Positions 23,560-32,172 are shown, counted from the stretch's first letter. The stretch is 64,000 nt of DNA from Paenisporosarcina macmurdoensis (GCF_042658845.1 NZ_JBHSRI010000018.1:186001-250000), one strand, 5' to 3'. Program-made: numbers and translations. Notes: generated by a model from the letters alone, not told the origin.

Positions 23560-26124
23560 ATGGTACTAATTTCTAACGATACGATTGGTAAATTGAACAT
23601 TAATGCATTAAATCAGGATATTCTTTCTTTCCCACAAGTACATCAAATTACGCAAGACATGACACTAACGCACAAAGGTGTTTCTCGCTTAGTAATGCTT
23701 GATCGCTATTCATTTAAAGATATGTCAAAAGATACGTTGAAAGAAGGAGACTTCGTCGTATTAACGGTGAAAGAAGATCCTAAATTCCCAGCACGTGGCT
23801 TAGGTTATATTGTTTCTATAGACCGTGCAACAAACAAAGCAAAAGTGTTAATTGAAGAGGACTACCGAAGTGCCATTGATGACCCAACGGAGCAACAATT
23901 GGGAATCGTTAATCGATCAATTCATGTAATTGAAAAACCATTGGAAGTTTATTATGAACAAATTGCAAAACGTAATGCAACTGGATTAGCATCAGTAGAA
24001 ACAACTGAAGAAAAGAAACAAGAATGGTTCCAAAAGTTTTATGAGCAATTGGTAGCATTGAAATTTATACCTGCTGGACGAGTTCTTTATGGAGCAGGAG
24101 CAGGTACTGATGTGACTTATTTCAACTGTTATGTTATGCCGTTTGTACCAGATTCGCGTGAAGGGATTTCTGATCATCGTAAACAAGTGATGGAAATCAT
24201 GAGTCGTGGTGGTGGCGTTGGAACGAATGGATCAACACTTCGTCCACGTAATACGCTTGCAAAAGGTGTTAACGGAAAATCATCTGGCTCAGTATCATGG
24301 TTAGATGATATTGCGAAGTTAACTCATCTAGTAGAACAAGGTGGCAGCCGACGTGGTGCTCAAATGATCATGCTAGCGGATTGGCATCCTGATATTGCGG
24401 AATTTATTATTTCAAAAATGCAAAACCCTAGAATTCTTCGCTTCTTAATCGAGAATACAGAAGATGAAACCATCAAAGAACTTGCGAAAGATAAACTTAA
24501 CTTCAAAGCATTAACTCAGCAAGAAGAAGCGATGTATCAAGGTATTGTCAATTACAAAGCAATTCCTGGACTTGGTGGATTTAGTGATGGAATTATCCGC
24601 GATGCAGAAACAAAATTAACAGATGGTGGTACTTACAGCGTAAACAATTCAGAGTTCTTAACTGGTGCTAATATTTCAGTTACGCTAACTGATGACTTTA
24701 TGAAAGAAGTAGAACTAGACGGCGATCATGCACTTCGATTCCCAGCTGTTGAAACTTACACTTCAGAAGAAATGGCTGTTTATAATGAGAAATGGCATGA
24801 AATTGGAGACGTTCGTGAATGGGAAAAACAAGGCCATAGTGTCCGTACTTATCGCACAATGAAAGCGAAAGACTTATGGAATTTAATTAACATTTGCGCA
24901 ACATACTCTGCAGAACCTGGGATTTTCTTTATTGATAATGCAAACGAAATGACCAACGCTAAAGCATATGGACAACAAGTGGTTGCAACGAACCCGTGTG
25001 GAGAACAACCATTAGCACCTTATTCTGTATGTAACTTAGCAGCTGTCAATTTAGCTCAGTTTGCTCAAAAAGAGTCGAAAACAGTCGATTTTGAATCTTT
25101 GAAAGAAACGGTACGTGTCGGTGTACGTATGCAAGATAACGTGATTGATGCAACTCCTTACTTCTTAGAAGAAAATGAAGTACAAGCTCGAGGTGAACGT
25201 CGTGTTGGCCTTGGTGTTATGGGACTTGCCGACTTGCTGATTTATTGTGAAAAAGAATATGGATCAGATGAAGGTAATGTATTAGTTGATCAAATTTTTG
25301 AAACAATTGCTGTGGCAGCGTACGAAACTTCTGCTGAACTTGCAAAAGAACGCGGTAGTTTCCCGTTCTTAGAGGGTGAAACGCTAGAAGAAACCAATCG
25401 ACTACGCCAAGCATTTATCAATACAGGATTCATGAAAAAAATGGCTCCTCATGTACGTGAATCGATTATTGAAAATGGAATTCGTAACTCTCACTTACTA
25501 ACTGTTGCGCCAACGGGATCAACTGGAACAATGGTTGGAGTTTCGACAGGCTTAGAACCTTATTTCTCATTCACCTATTATCGTAGTGGTCGTTTAGGGA
25601 AATTCATTGAAGTAAAAGCTGATATTGTACGTGAATACTTAGAAGCAAATCCGCATGTAGATGCTGCTAATTTGCCAGAGTGGTTTAAAGCATCAATGGA
25701 ATTAGCACCAGAAGCTCATGCTGATGTGCAGTGTATTATTCAGCGTTGGATTGATAGTTCTATTTCTAAAACAGTAAATGCACCTCGTGGATATACAGTG
25801 GAACAAGTACAAGGTGTATACGAACGACTGTATCGTGGAGGGGCTAAAGGTGGTACGGTGTATGTTGATGGAAGTCGAGATGCGCAAGTATTAACACTAA
25901 AAGCAGAAGAAAATGTGATGGATGAACATCATTATGAAGAGAAAATCATAGAAAATCGTCCGATTGTATTAGTGGATACGATTCAAGCTTTACGCTCTAC
26001 GACGGTGACAATTGGCTCTGAAGCAGGAAATAAATGTCCAGTCTGTAGACAAGGTACAGTAGAAGAAATGGGTGGCTGCAATACATGTACGAGTTGCGGT
26101 GCTCAATTGAAATGTGGTTTATAG
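23560..26124 (+). CDS. nrdJ: Adenosylcobalamin-dependent ribonucleotide reductase (class II)
   Basis: Makes deoxyribonucleotides using coenzyme B12, without oxygen requirement. The 854-residue product has the class II ten-stranded barrel signatures: FNCYVMPFV, EIMSRGGGVGTNGSTLRPR, NPCGEQPL with the catalytic Cys, and PTGSTGTMVGVSTGLEPYF. The C-terminus has a four-Cys zinc-ribbon-like end (CPVC..CNTCTSCG) with a final Cys pair for reduction. Start ATG has AGGAGG. Single gene inserted between lipM and yqhQ, where B. subtilis has mntR. Controlled by NrdR boxes upstream. Confidence 0.96.
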   Translation: MVLISNDTIGKLNINALNQDILSFPQVHQITQDMTLTHKGVSRLVMLDRYSFKDMSKDTLKEGDFVVLTVKEDPKFPARGLGYIVSIDRATNKAKVLIEEDYRSAIDDPTEQQLGIVNRSIHVIEKPLEVYYEQIAKRNATGLASVETTEEKKQEWFQKFYEQLVALKFIPAGRVLYGAGAGTDVTYFNCYVMPFVPDSREGISDHRKQVMEIMSRGGGVGTNGSTLRPRNTLAKGVNGKSSGSVSWLDDIAKLTHLVEQGGSRRGAQMIMLADWHPDIAEFIISKMQNPRILRFLIENTEDETIKELAKDKLNFKALTQQEEAMYQGIVNYKAIPGLGGFSDGIIRDAETKLTDGGTYSVNNSEFLTGANISVTLTDDFMKEVELDGDHALRFPAVETYTSEEMAVYNEKWHEIGDVREWEKQGHSVRTYRTMKAKDLWNLINICATYSAEPGIFFIDNANEMTNAKAYGQQVVATNPCGEQPLAPYSVCNLAAVNLAQFAQKESKTVDFESLKETVRVGVRMQDNVIDATPYFLEENEVQARGERRVGLGVMGLADLLIYCEKEYGSDEGNVLVDQIFETIAVAAYETSAELAKERGSFPFLEGETLEETNRLRQAFINTGFMKKMAPHVRESIIENGIRNSHLLTVAPTGSTGTMVGVSTGLEPYFSFTYYRSGRLGKFIEVKADIVREYLEANPHVDAANLPEWFKASMELAPEAHADVQCIIQRWIDSSISKTVNAPRGYTVEQVQGVYERLYRGGAKGGTVYVDGSRDAQVLTLKAEENVMDEHHYEEKIIENRPIVLVDTIQALRSTTVTIGSEAGNKCPVCRQGTVEEMGGCNTCTSCGAQLKCGL

Positions 26125-26163
26125 AACAAATAGCTTCACTTCACATTGAAGCTATAAAATAGA

Positions 26164-26205
26164 AAAACGCACATTGTATCAGTTAGATACAACGTGCGTT
26201 TTTTC
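26164..26205. terminator. Shared terminator of nrdJ and yqhQ
   Basis: AAAAACGCAC-TTGTATC pairs with GATACAA-GTGCGTTTTTT around AGTTA. It includes the stop codon and last eight codons of yqhQ on the other strand, so the coding end and the hairpin share bases. Confidence 0.88.
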
Positions 26206-27105
26206 TATTTCTCTTAATTTGGTAAAAGATGCAATTGCTACTTCTACTTGTTCATCTTGCGGTTCTTTCGTTGTTAATAACTGTAACCACAAACCGGGAT
26301 AACCTAAGTAACGAAGTACCGGGACGTTCCGAAGTGCATTAGTTGTTTGTAATACTTCAAATGAAATACCTAGAACTACAGGAATTAATAAGATCCGATT
26401 GACCACACGTAACCATAATGGATCTGTTGGTACTAAAAAGTAGATAAACATGCCGACAATTACTGTAAATAAGATGAAGCTACTGCCACAGCGGTAATGA
26501 AGTCTAGATTGAATTTGAACATTTTGGACCGTCAGTGGTAAATTCTGCTCAAACGCATTAATTACTTTATGTTCAGCACCATGATATTGGAATACCCGTT
26601 TGATAAGAGGAGTCAATGAAACAAAGAAAATATAACTAAGAAGTAACAGTAGTTTAAAAGAACTTTCTAACACAATTTGTCCAGTTTTAGAAGGAACTAA
26701 AAAATCGAAGAAATCTGCCAAAAAAACAGGAAGTAATGTGAAAATAAATTTTCCGAATAAAAAAGATAAAATCCCGATGGCAGCGACACCCAACACCATT
26801 TGAATCTTAGAAACTTCTTCTACTTTTTCTACCTCTTGGCCAGGCACGACATCATAGCGATCACTCGCGAAGTTAATATGTTTGGAGCCATTTGCAGCAG
26901 CTTCTACAATCGCAACAACACCACGAACAAAAGGGATTTTCTTCAATTTTTGAAAAAGAGGTTTCTTTTCTCTCGGTAAATGATAATAATCAATGGATTT
27001 ATCTAGTCTGCGAATGGCTGTAACGGTATGATCTTTCCCACCGAACATAACTCCTTCTAAAAGAGCTTGTCCTCCATATACGGGTGCTTTGCTATCTTTT
27101 CCCAA
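26179..27105 (-). CDS. yqhQ: Membrane protein YqhQ (DUF1385)
   Basis: 308-residue membrane protein of the DUF1385 family, function unknown. It starts with YGGQALLEGVMFGGKDHTVTAIRR, the strongly conserved family entry. Three or four predicted membrane helices follow, with the second conserved motif FQYHGAEHKVINAFE and RLHYRCGSSFILF near residue 205. Start is TTG at 27105, with only a weak ribosome site. Convergent with nrdJ. Confidence 0.9.
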   Translation of the reverse strand: MGKDSKAPVYGGQALLEGVMFGGKDHTVTAIRRLDKSIDYYHLPREKKPLFQKLKKIPFVRGVVAIVEAAANGSKHINFASDRYDVVPGQEVEKVEEVSKIQMVLGVAAIGILSFLFGKFIFTLLPVFLADFFDFLVPSKTGQIVLESSFKLLLLLSYIFFVSLTPLIKRVFQYHGAEHKVINAFEQNLPLTVQNVQIQSRLHYRCGSSFILFTVIVGMFIYFLVPTDPLWLRVVNRILLIPVVLGISFEVLQTTNALRNVPVLRYLGYPGLWLQLLTTKEPQDEQVEVAIASFTKLREIEKTHVVSN

Positions 27106-27244
27106 TCACTTGCACCACTCTCTGAATGTTTAATTTTTTGTATAACTAAACCATTGTACTAAAATTTTGGAAAAAGTACTATTAGCGTGAATAGAGTGGG
27201 AGAAATCAGTCAAAAATGGCAGAATAGAAAGGATTGTGATTTGA

Positions 27245-27667
27245 TTGAAAGGTACTCACTATCTATGGATATCATCTGCACATGCAGTGGTTTTTACAAC
27301 AATATTAGGTTTTCTTCATGTATTTAAATTTATTAAATGGCATCCATTAAACTGGACAGAGACTTTTCAAATATTTCCTCATTCACATGTTTCAATTAAG
27401 TGGATACTCACTTTTTTTATCGTCTTTTTGATCATAAATATTGCGATGGGGATATTGCTACTTGTCAAAAAAATGCCAGCCATTTCTAGTTCAATCCTGT
27501 TAGGATTTGCCATTTGGATATTATTGGAATGGGCAATTTATAAAGAATTCTCAAGTATAGGGTGGCATTCTATTCCGATATTAACGGTTATTCTACTAAT
27601 CTCAAGAGCTCTTGCAGAAACAATTGTTTATTATGACCGAGCTGTATATGATGATGACCGAAAGTAG
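27245..27667 (+). CDS. yqhR: YqhR-like membrane protein
   Basis: 140-residue protein with four predicted membrane helices and a charged C-terminal tail. The position between yqhQ and aroQ and the membrane topology match B. subtilis yqhR, which is expressed in the forespore. The TTG start has AAAGGA about 11 bases before it. Weakly conserved family, so the name rests partly on synteny. Confidence 0.72.
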   Translation: MKGTHYLWISSAHAVVFTTILGFLHVFKFIKWHPLNWTETFQIFPHSHVSIKWILTFFIVFLIINIAMGILLLVKKMPAISSSILLGFAIWILLEWAIYKEFSSIGWHSIPILTVILLISRALAETIVYYDRAVYDDDRK

Positions 27668-27726
27668 TTGCCGCACTTATTAGTTATGATAAAATGAAAG
27701 GGTACGATGCAATTAGGGGGAATAAT

Positions 27727-28170
27727 GTGAAGATTCTTTGTTTGAATGGACCGAACTTAAATCGTTTAGGAAAACGTGAACCAGCAATTTACGGATCGGA
27801 AACATTAGAAGATGTGCAGCAAACGCTTATAACTTACGGCGAACAATCTAATGTACAGGTAGAATGTAAACAATCAAATCACGAAGGTGATTTAATCGAT
27901 TGGCTTCACCTCGCTGAAGATACCGAAATTAAAGGGATTATATTCAACCCTGGAGCATACACCCATACAAGTTACGCCATACGTGATGCCATTGCATCTA
28001 TATCAATTCCAGTAATAGAAGTTCATATCTCGAATATCCATAGTAGAGAAAGTTTCCGTCACCAATCGGTGTTAGCTGCTGTTTGCGTGGGGCAAATTTG
28101 CGGACTAGGAACATTTGGTTATACATTAGCACTAGAAACATTTTTACATAGAAGAAAAGGGGAATCTTAA
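27727..28170 (+). CDS. aroQ: 3-dehydroquinate dehydratase, type II
   Basis: Third step of the shikimate pathway, converting dehydroquinate to dehydroshikimate. 147 residues with the type II signature LCLNGPNLNRLGKREP and catalytic Tyr in YGSETL. NPGAYTHTSYAIRDA and HISNIHSRESFR are the substrate segments. GTG 27727 with TAGGGGGA seven bases upstream is preferred over the longer frame from 27694. It abuts pepQ directly. Confidence 0.95.
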   Translation: MKILCLNGPNLNRLGKREPAIYGSETLEDVQQTLITYGEQSNVQVECKQSNHEGDLIDWLHLAEDTEIKGIIFNPGAYTHTSYAIRDAIASISIPVIEVHISNIHSRESFRHQSVLAAVCVGQICGLGTFGYTLALETFLHRRKGES

Positions 28171-29232
28171 ATGGAGAAATTATCTAAATTACGTCAGGCA
28201 CTTGTGGAACATCAGATTGATGCTTTATTGATAACAAGCGGGTACAATCGTAGATACATAACAGGCTTTACAGGAACAGCTGGAGTTGCCATTGTTTCTC
28301 AAGAACAAGCAATTTTTATTACAGATTTCCGTTATACGGAACAAGCCGCAACAGAAATTAATGGTTTTGAAATCGTCCAACATTCAAAAACATTAATTGA
28401 AGAAGTTAGTGTGCAATTAGAAAGAATGGGTTCAGAAAAAGTAGGTTTTGAAAAAGATAACATGACTTATGCCATGTTTGAAAGTTATCAAAAGGCTGTT
28501 AAAGCAGAGCTAGTACCTGTCTCTGGATTAATTGAGAAAATCCGCTTGATAAAGACGCCTCAAGAGATTAAGATTATTAAGGCTGCCGCAGACATCGCAG
28601 ATGCGGCTTTTGAACATATTATTACGTATATCGCAGCTGGAAAAACAGAATTAGAGGTTTCTAATGAACTAGAGTTCTTTATGCGTAAACAAGGTGCCTC
28701 TTCTTCTTCCTTTGATATCATCGTGGCATCGGGACTCCGATCAGCACTTCCACATGGTGTGGCAACAGATAAGATCATTGAAAAAGGTGATTTTGTTACA
28801 TTGGACTTCGGTGCACTGTATAATGGATACGTATCGGACGTAACGAGAACAGTTGCTGTTGGAGAACCAAGCGATCACTTAAAAGAGATATATCAAATTG
28901 TTCTTGATTCACAAATGTTATCTTTGGAAAAAATTAAACCAGGTATGACCGGAATCGAAGCGGATGCTGTTGCTCGAGATTACATTAAATCAAAAGGCTA
29001 CGGAGAAGCTTTTGGACATTCTCTAGGACACGGTATTGGCTTAGAAGTACACGAAGGACCTGGATTATCATTCCGTTCGGATGTGGTTCTTGAAGAAGGA
29101 ATGGTCATTACAATTGAACCTGGTATATACTTACCGGGTATCGGTGGCGTTCGTATTGAAGATGATTCAATAATGACAGCGATCGGGAATAGCAAAATAA
29201 CACATTCTACAAAAGAGTTACTTATCTTATAA
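28171..29232 (+). CDS. pepQ: Xaa-Pro peptidase (M24 family)
   Basis: Metallopeptidase cleaving Xaa-Pro dipeptides, 353 residues. The N-terminal creatinase-like domain (SGYNRRYITGFTGTAG) is followed by the pita-bread fold. Metal ligands are in LDFGALYNGYVSDVTRT, HSLGHGIGLEVHEGP, ITIEPGIY and GGVRIEDD. Start immediately after aroQ stop, RBS GAAAAGGGG. The pair pepQ-efp is conserved in Bacillales (B. subtilis yqhT). Confidence 0.94.
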   Translation: MEKLSKLRQALVEHQIDALLITSGYNRRYITGFTGTAGVAIVSQEQAIFITDFRYTEQAATEINGFEIVQHSKTLIEEVSVQLERMGSEKVGFEKDNMTYAMFESYQKAVKAELVPVSGLIEKIRLIKTPQEIKIIKAAADIADAAFEHIITYIAAGKTELEVSNELEFFMRKQGASSSSFDIIVASGLRSALPHGVATDKIIEKGDFVTLDFGALYNGYVSDVTRTVAVGEPSDHLKEIYQIVLDSQMLSLEKIKPGMTGIEADAVARDYIKSKGYGEAFGHSLGHGIGLEVHEGPGLSFRSDVVLEEGMVITIEPGIYLPGIGGVRIEDDSIMTAIGNSKITHSTKELLIL

Positions 29233-29249
29233 ATTTTGGAGGAAATAAA

Positions 29250-29810
29250 ATGATCTCAGTAAATGATTTTAAAACAGGTGTAACAATTGAAGTAGATGGT
29301 GGTATTTGGCGCGTACTAGACTTCCAACATGTAAAACCAGGTAAAGGCGCAGCGTTCGTACGTTCTAAATTGCGCAACATCCGAACTGGTGCTGTGAATG
29401 AGAAAACATTCCGGGCTGGAGAAAAAGTAGCAAAAGCTCAAATTGATAACCGTAAAATGCAGTATTTATATGCAAACGGTGATACACATAATTTCATGGA
29501 TACTGACACATATGAACAGATTGAACTTGACTCAAAACAAATCGAGTATGAATTGAAATTCTTGCGCGAAAACATGGAAGTTCAAATTATGCAGTATCAG
29601 GGTGAAACGTTAGGTGTTGAATTACCGAATTCGGTTATTTTAATCGTTGCAGAAACAGAGCCTGGTATTAAAGGTGATACATCAAGTGGTGGTACGAAGA
29701 CAGCTGTTTTAGAAACGGGTCTTTCAGTACAAGTACCATTCTTTATAAACGAAGGCGATCGACTGATCATTAATACAACAGATGCTGCTTACGTTTCAAG
29801 AGCACAATAA
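29250..29810 (+). CDS. efp: Translation elongation factor P
   Basis: Ribosome-binding factor that relieves stalling at polyproline. 186 residues in three beta-barrel domains. The modification loop is HVKPGKGAAFVRSKLRN (Lys in PGKG). The C-terminal signature GDTSSGGTKTAVLETG and final TTDAAYVSRAQ are typical. TTGGAGGAA precedes ATG. In B. subtilis spoIIIAA follows directly; here a terminator and 190 bases follow, and then spoIIIAC. Confidence 0.97.
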   Translation: MISVNDFKTGVTIEVDGGIWRVLDFQHVKPGKGAAFVRSKLRNIRTGAVNEKTFRAGEKVAKAQIDNRKMQYLYANGDTHNFMDTDTYEQIELDSKQIEYELKFLRENMEVQIMQYQGETLGVELPNSVILIVAETEPGIKGDTSSGGTKTAVLETGLSVQVPFFINEGDRLIINTTDAAYVSRAQ

Positions 29811-29815
29811 AAAGT

Positions 29816-29870
29816 GAAAAGCGCCACTTTAGCGCTTGGAGCTAGACCTAGCTAAACTTGAGTTAAGAAA
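29816..29870. repeat. Short palindromic intergenic element after efp
   Basis: AAGCGC-CACTTTA-GCGCTT followed by GGAGCTAGAC and a second small palindrome AGCTAG-AC-CTAGCT. Similar GGAGCTAGAC or AGCTAGACACTGACTAG strings recur (58965-58982). Looks like a member of a dispersed short repeat. Confidence 0.4.
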
Positions 29871-29897
29871 ATCTGTAAAAGTATTTAATTTTATAAT

Positions 29898-29940
29898 AAG
29901 TTGCCAATTGCATTTTATGCAATTGGCAACTTTTTTTTCA
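29898..29940 (+). terminator. Terminator after efp
   Basis: Perfect 16-bp stem (AAGTTGCCAATTGCAT and its complement) with a three-base loop and eight T. It isolates efp from the spoIIIA operon. Confidence 0.93.
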
Positions 29941-29966
29941 TGAATGGACTTTTTTGAGCATACGAT
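29938..29966 (+). promoter_or_regulatory. Candidate sigma-E promoter of the spoIIIA operon
   Basis: CATACGAT (29959-29966) matches the sigma-E -10 consensus CATACAAT at seven of eight positions. Fourteen bases upstream TCATGAA agrees only partly with the -35 consensus. It sits 32 bases before spoIIIAC, implying that the operon starts there in this organism. Confidence 0.45.
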
Positions 29967-29998
29967 GAAGAGACAAAGGAGGGGACAAGTCGGAATTT

Positions 29999-30199
29999 AT
30001 GGATGTAATTCGAGTGGCAGGGATTGGATTAATTCTTGCGTTGTTGCACCTTTTCTTTGAGCAAACAGGGAAAAAAGAATTTACATTTTTTTTATTTGTT
30101 TTTGGTTATCTATATATGACGATTGAAATGTTGCGATTTCTTCGGTTCTTTTTTGAAGAAATTACTGCTTTTTTCGAATGGCTCACCATTTCGGTGTAA
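29999..30199 (+). CDS. spoIIIAC: Stage III sporulation protein AC
   Basis: 66-residue membrane protein of the mother-cell side of the SpoIIIA-SpoIIQ feeding-tube complex. Two predicted helices with the family pattern RVAGIGLILALLHLFFEQTGKKEF, close to B. subtilis SpoIIIAC. GGAGGGG lies about 13 bases before ATG. First gene of the operon here, because spoIIIAA and spoIIIAB are absent from the 188-base gap after efp. Confidence 0.87.
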   Translation: MDVIRVAGIGLILALLHLFFEQTGKKEFTFFLFVFGYLYMTIEMLRFLRFFFEEITAFFEWLTISV

Positions 30200-30202
30200 A
30201 TT

Positions 30203-30580
30203 ATGCAAATCATCCTAGTAACGATAGTGATTATATTTCTGATGTTGTTGCTACAACAAATTCTTCCACAGTTCACACCTCTTCTGCTTAGTTTTTTCTT
30301 TTTTATCTTGCTTTCGAATATTCTTTTTCAAATGCTAATACCAGTTGTTCGCACGGTTCTCGAACAAGCTCCAAAAGAAGCTCTACCAATCGTACGGGTT
30401 TTAATAATCTCGGTTTTTTTGACATTTATCGGTGAAGCTTTGTCTGAATGGAGCCGGAATTTAAATTTAAATGCGTTTGCTCCCATTATCACTATTAGTT
30501 GCCATTTATTAATACTGACCTATTGGTTGCCACTCATCCAACAAATGTTTACGACACTTACGCGGCTATTGATCGAATAA
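30203..30580 (+). CDS. spoIIIAD: Stage III sporulation protein AD, divergent
   Basis: 125-residue membrane protein with three or four predicted helices at the spoIIIAD position, three bases after spoIIIAC. The segment VLIISVFLTFIGEALSEWSRN corresponds to the family's IAYIAEFGAQL region, but the usual small-residue motif after it is not kept. B. subtilis SpoIIIAD is 133 residues. Assignment is by order, topology and partial alignment. Confidence 0.78.
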   Translation: MQIILVTIVIIFLMLLLQQILPQFTPLLLSFFFFILLSNILFQMLIPVVRTVLEQAPKEALPIVRVLIISVFLTFIGEALSEWSRNLNLNAFAPIITISCHLLILTYWLPLIQQMFTTLTRLLIE

Positions 30581-30608
30581 TTCAGGTAATTGAGGGGTGA
30601 GACGGTTC

Positions 30609-31514
30609 ATGCTTGAACCCTTATATGCCTATGTTTTTGGTGTAACCCGATACTTTATGGTTCTTCTTATTGCCATCATTTTTGGCATGATCCTTGATAT
30701 TATATTTCCTCAAGGAAAACGATGGACAAGACTTGCTCTTTTTTGTATAGCAGTGTTATACACACTTACCCCTGCTATTGAGGCGATGCACGAAATGCAA
30801 CAATTTGCCAAACAAATGGTAACTGTATTTATGAGTGTTTATCCGGTATTAACAGCTGGTTTACTATTGAATAGCGGAACAATGGCTTTTTCAATTTGGA
30901 ATCCAGCTTTATATGTATTTATTCAATTTACAGTGGTGCTAACAGAGAGAATGCTGATCCCTTTGTTAATGACGACGATTTTACTTGATTTTATTAGTCG
31001 TTTTCATCCTGCGACTCCATTTACTAAACTGACAGACATCATTCGAACGTCACTGCTCAGTATAGTTTCAGCAGTTGTCGTTATCTATAGTTTCTTCATA
31101 TCAGTTCAAGGGTTTATTTCGTGGAATATCTCGAGTGCTGTTACAGAACCTATTAAAAAAATAATTCAACAAAACATTCCTTTTGTCGGATCATTTTTAA
31201 CGGATAGCCTTAGTACATTTACTCGTTTTTCGTCATCCATCACCTCCATCACTGGTGGTGGGATTGCGTTTTCCATACTACTCGTGGTATTAGTTCCCAC
31301 ACTTAAAACATTAGGTGTGGCATTTTGCTACCGATTCGTTGCTGCGATCATTGAGCCGTTTGGTCCTGAAGATTTAGCTAGCTTCTTGGATGATATCGGA
31401 AAATCTATTTTCGTCTTAAGCATTTTGTCATTTTTAATAGCTTTTGCGTTTTTCTACACAGCGATCTTTGTTGTTATTTTAGTGAAATTTTCTCTATTAA
31501 TGAGGGGTGCTTGA
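30609..31514 (+). CDS. spoIIIAE: Stage III sporulation protein AE, shortened
   Basis: Polytopic membrane protein of about seven helices, core of the SpoIIIA export apparatus. 301 residues from ATG 30609 (GTG 30597 overlaps the RBS GAGGGG). B. subtilis SpoIIIAE is 399 residues with a signal peptide and a periplasmic N-terminal region; that part is missing here. Core segments TAGLLLNSG, SITGGGIAFS, RFVAAIIEPFG and the final ILVKFSLLMRG match the family. The stop overlaps the next start as TGATG. Confidence 0.85.
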   Translation: MLEPLYAYVFGVTRYFMVLLIAIIFGMILDIIFPQGKRWTRLALFCIAVLYTLTPAIEAMHEMQQFAKQMVTVFMSVYPVLTAGLLLNSGTMAFSIWNPALYVFIQFTVVLTERMLIPLLMTTILLDFISRFHPATPFTKLTDIIRTSLLSIVSAVVVIYSFFISVQGFISWNISSAVTEPIKKIIQQNIPFVGSFLTDSLSTFTRFSSSITSITGGGIAFSILLVVLVPTLKTLGVAFCYRFVAAIIEPFGPEDLASFLDDIGKSIFVLSILSFLIAFAFFYTAIFVVILVKFSLLMRGA

Positions 31515-31675
31515 TGTCCGAATGGTTAAAAGGATTAGTGTTTATTATATTGTTAAGCGAAATCCTTCAGGCGGTTTTCACAGACTCAGATTCCAGTGAA
31601 AAACTGGAGCAATACACCAAATTAGGACTGGCCATGTACATGATGTTATTTATCTCTTCATTTTTCTATGAATAG
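31514..31675 (+). CDS. spoIIIAF: Stage III sporulation protein AF, minimal membrane stub
   Basis: 53-codon frame beginning at the spoIIIAE stop. The product MSEWLKGLVFIILLSEILQAV, an acidic turn, then TKLGLAMYMMLFISSFF matches the two membrane helices at the start of B. subtilis SpoIIIAF (206 residues). The large C-terminal domain, related to ring-building motifs, is absent. The frame ends in a clean TAG with no continuation in other frames. Coupled start and position support a real gene. Confidence 0.7.
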   Translation: MSEWLKGLVFIILLSEILQAVFTDSDSSEKLEQYTKLGLAMYMMLFISSFFYE

Positions 31676-31731
31676 TTGATGAATGAGTTTCATATAGTTT
31701 ATCAAATGCCTGTCTCACTTAAGAGAGGAGC

Positions 31732-32172
31732 GTGATTCCATCCATTAAACAGAATCGTATGAAAAGCGGACTCCTGCTCGCAAGCCTCTTGGTATTCATG
31801 GTGTTTTTCTTATTTAATGAATCCATTTTCACCAAGCAACCGAACACAACCAGTCAGTCACAAGACACAGCAACACAAGAACAATCATTGAAAAAAGCAT
31901 TGGAAAAAATGGCTGGGGTAGGTGAAGTCGAATTATTTTTTTATACAGGCACGAACGAGCCTCTTCAAACAGTTTCGGAAAAACCTAGCTTCGCATTGTT
32001 TGATCAAAAGACAGATGATCAAACAAAGATTCAATCCGTTTTAGTTGTAGCAAAAGGGGCAGATCAAGCCCAAACCAGATTAAAGTTAATAAAATATTTA
32101 TCGGCAGTATTAATACTGCCGGAACATCGAATTGTCGTCGTCCCGATGGATGAGAAAGGGGTTTCTAAATGA
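31732..32172 (+). CDS. spoIIIAG: Stage III sporulation protein AG, shortened
   Basis: Single-pass membrane protein that forms the large ring of the feeding tube in B. subtilis (229 residues). Here at most 146 residues: one N-terminal helix, then a ring-building motif fold LKKALEKMAGVGEVELFFY...SVLVVAKGADQAQTRLKLIKYLSAVL..HRIVVVPM. The segment between the two halves is only about 30 residues. The start is uncertain: GTG 31732 is too close to GGAG, and ATG 31759 is possible. It overlaps spoIIIAH by four bases. Confidence 0.85.
   Translation: MIPSIKQNRMKSGLLLASLLVFMVFFLFNESIFTKQPNTTSQSQDTATQEQSLKKALEKMAGVGEVELFFYTGTNEPLQTVSEKPSFALFDQKTDDQTKIQSVLVVAKGADQAQTRLKLIKYLSAVLILPEHRIVVVPMDEKGVSK

Noticed and set aside
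29811..29998. Hidden or fragmentary spoIIIAA/spoIIIAB
   Set aside because: The gap is too short, holds a terminator and repeats, and no Walker-motif remnant is visible in any frame.
31679..31735. Continuation of spoIIIAF past its stop codon
   Set aside because: The same frame reopens for about 18 codons but resembles no part of SpoIIIAF and ends before spoIIIAG.
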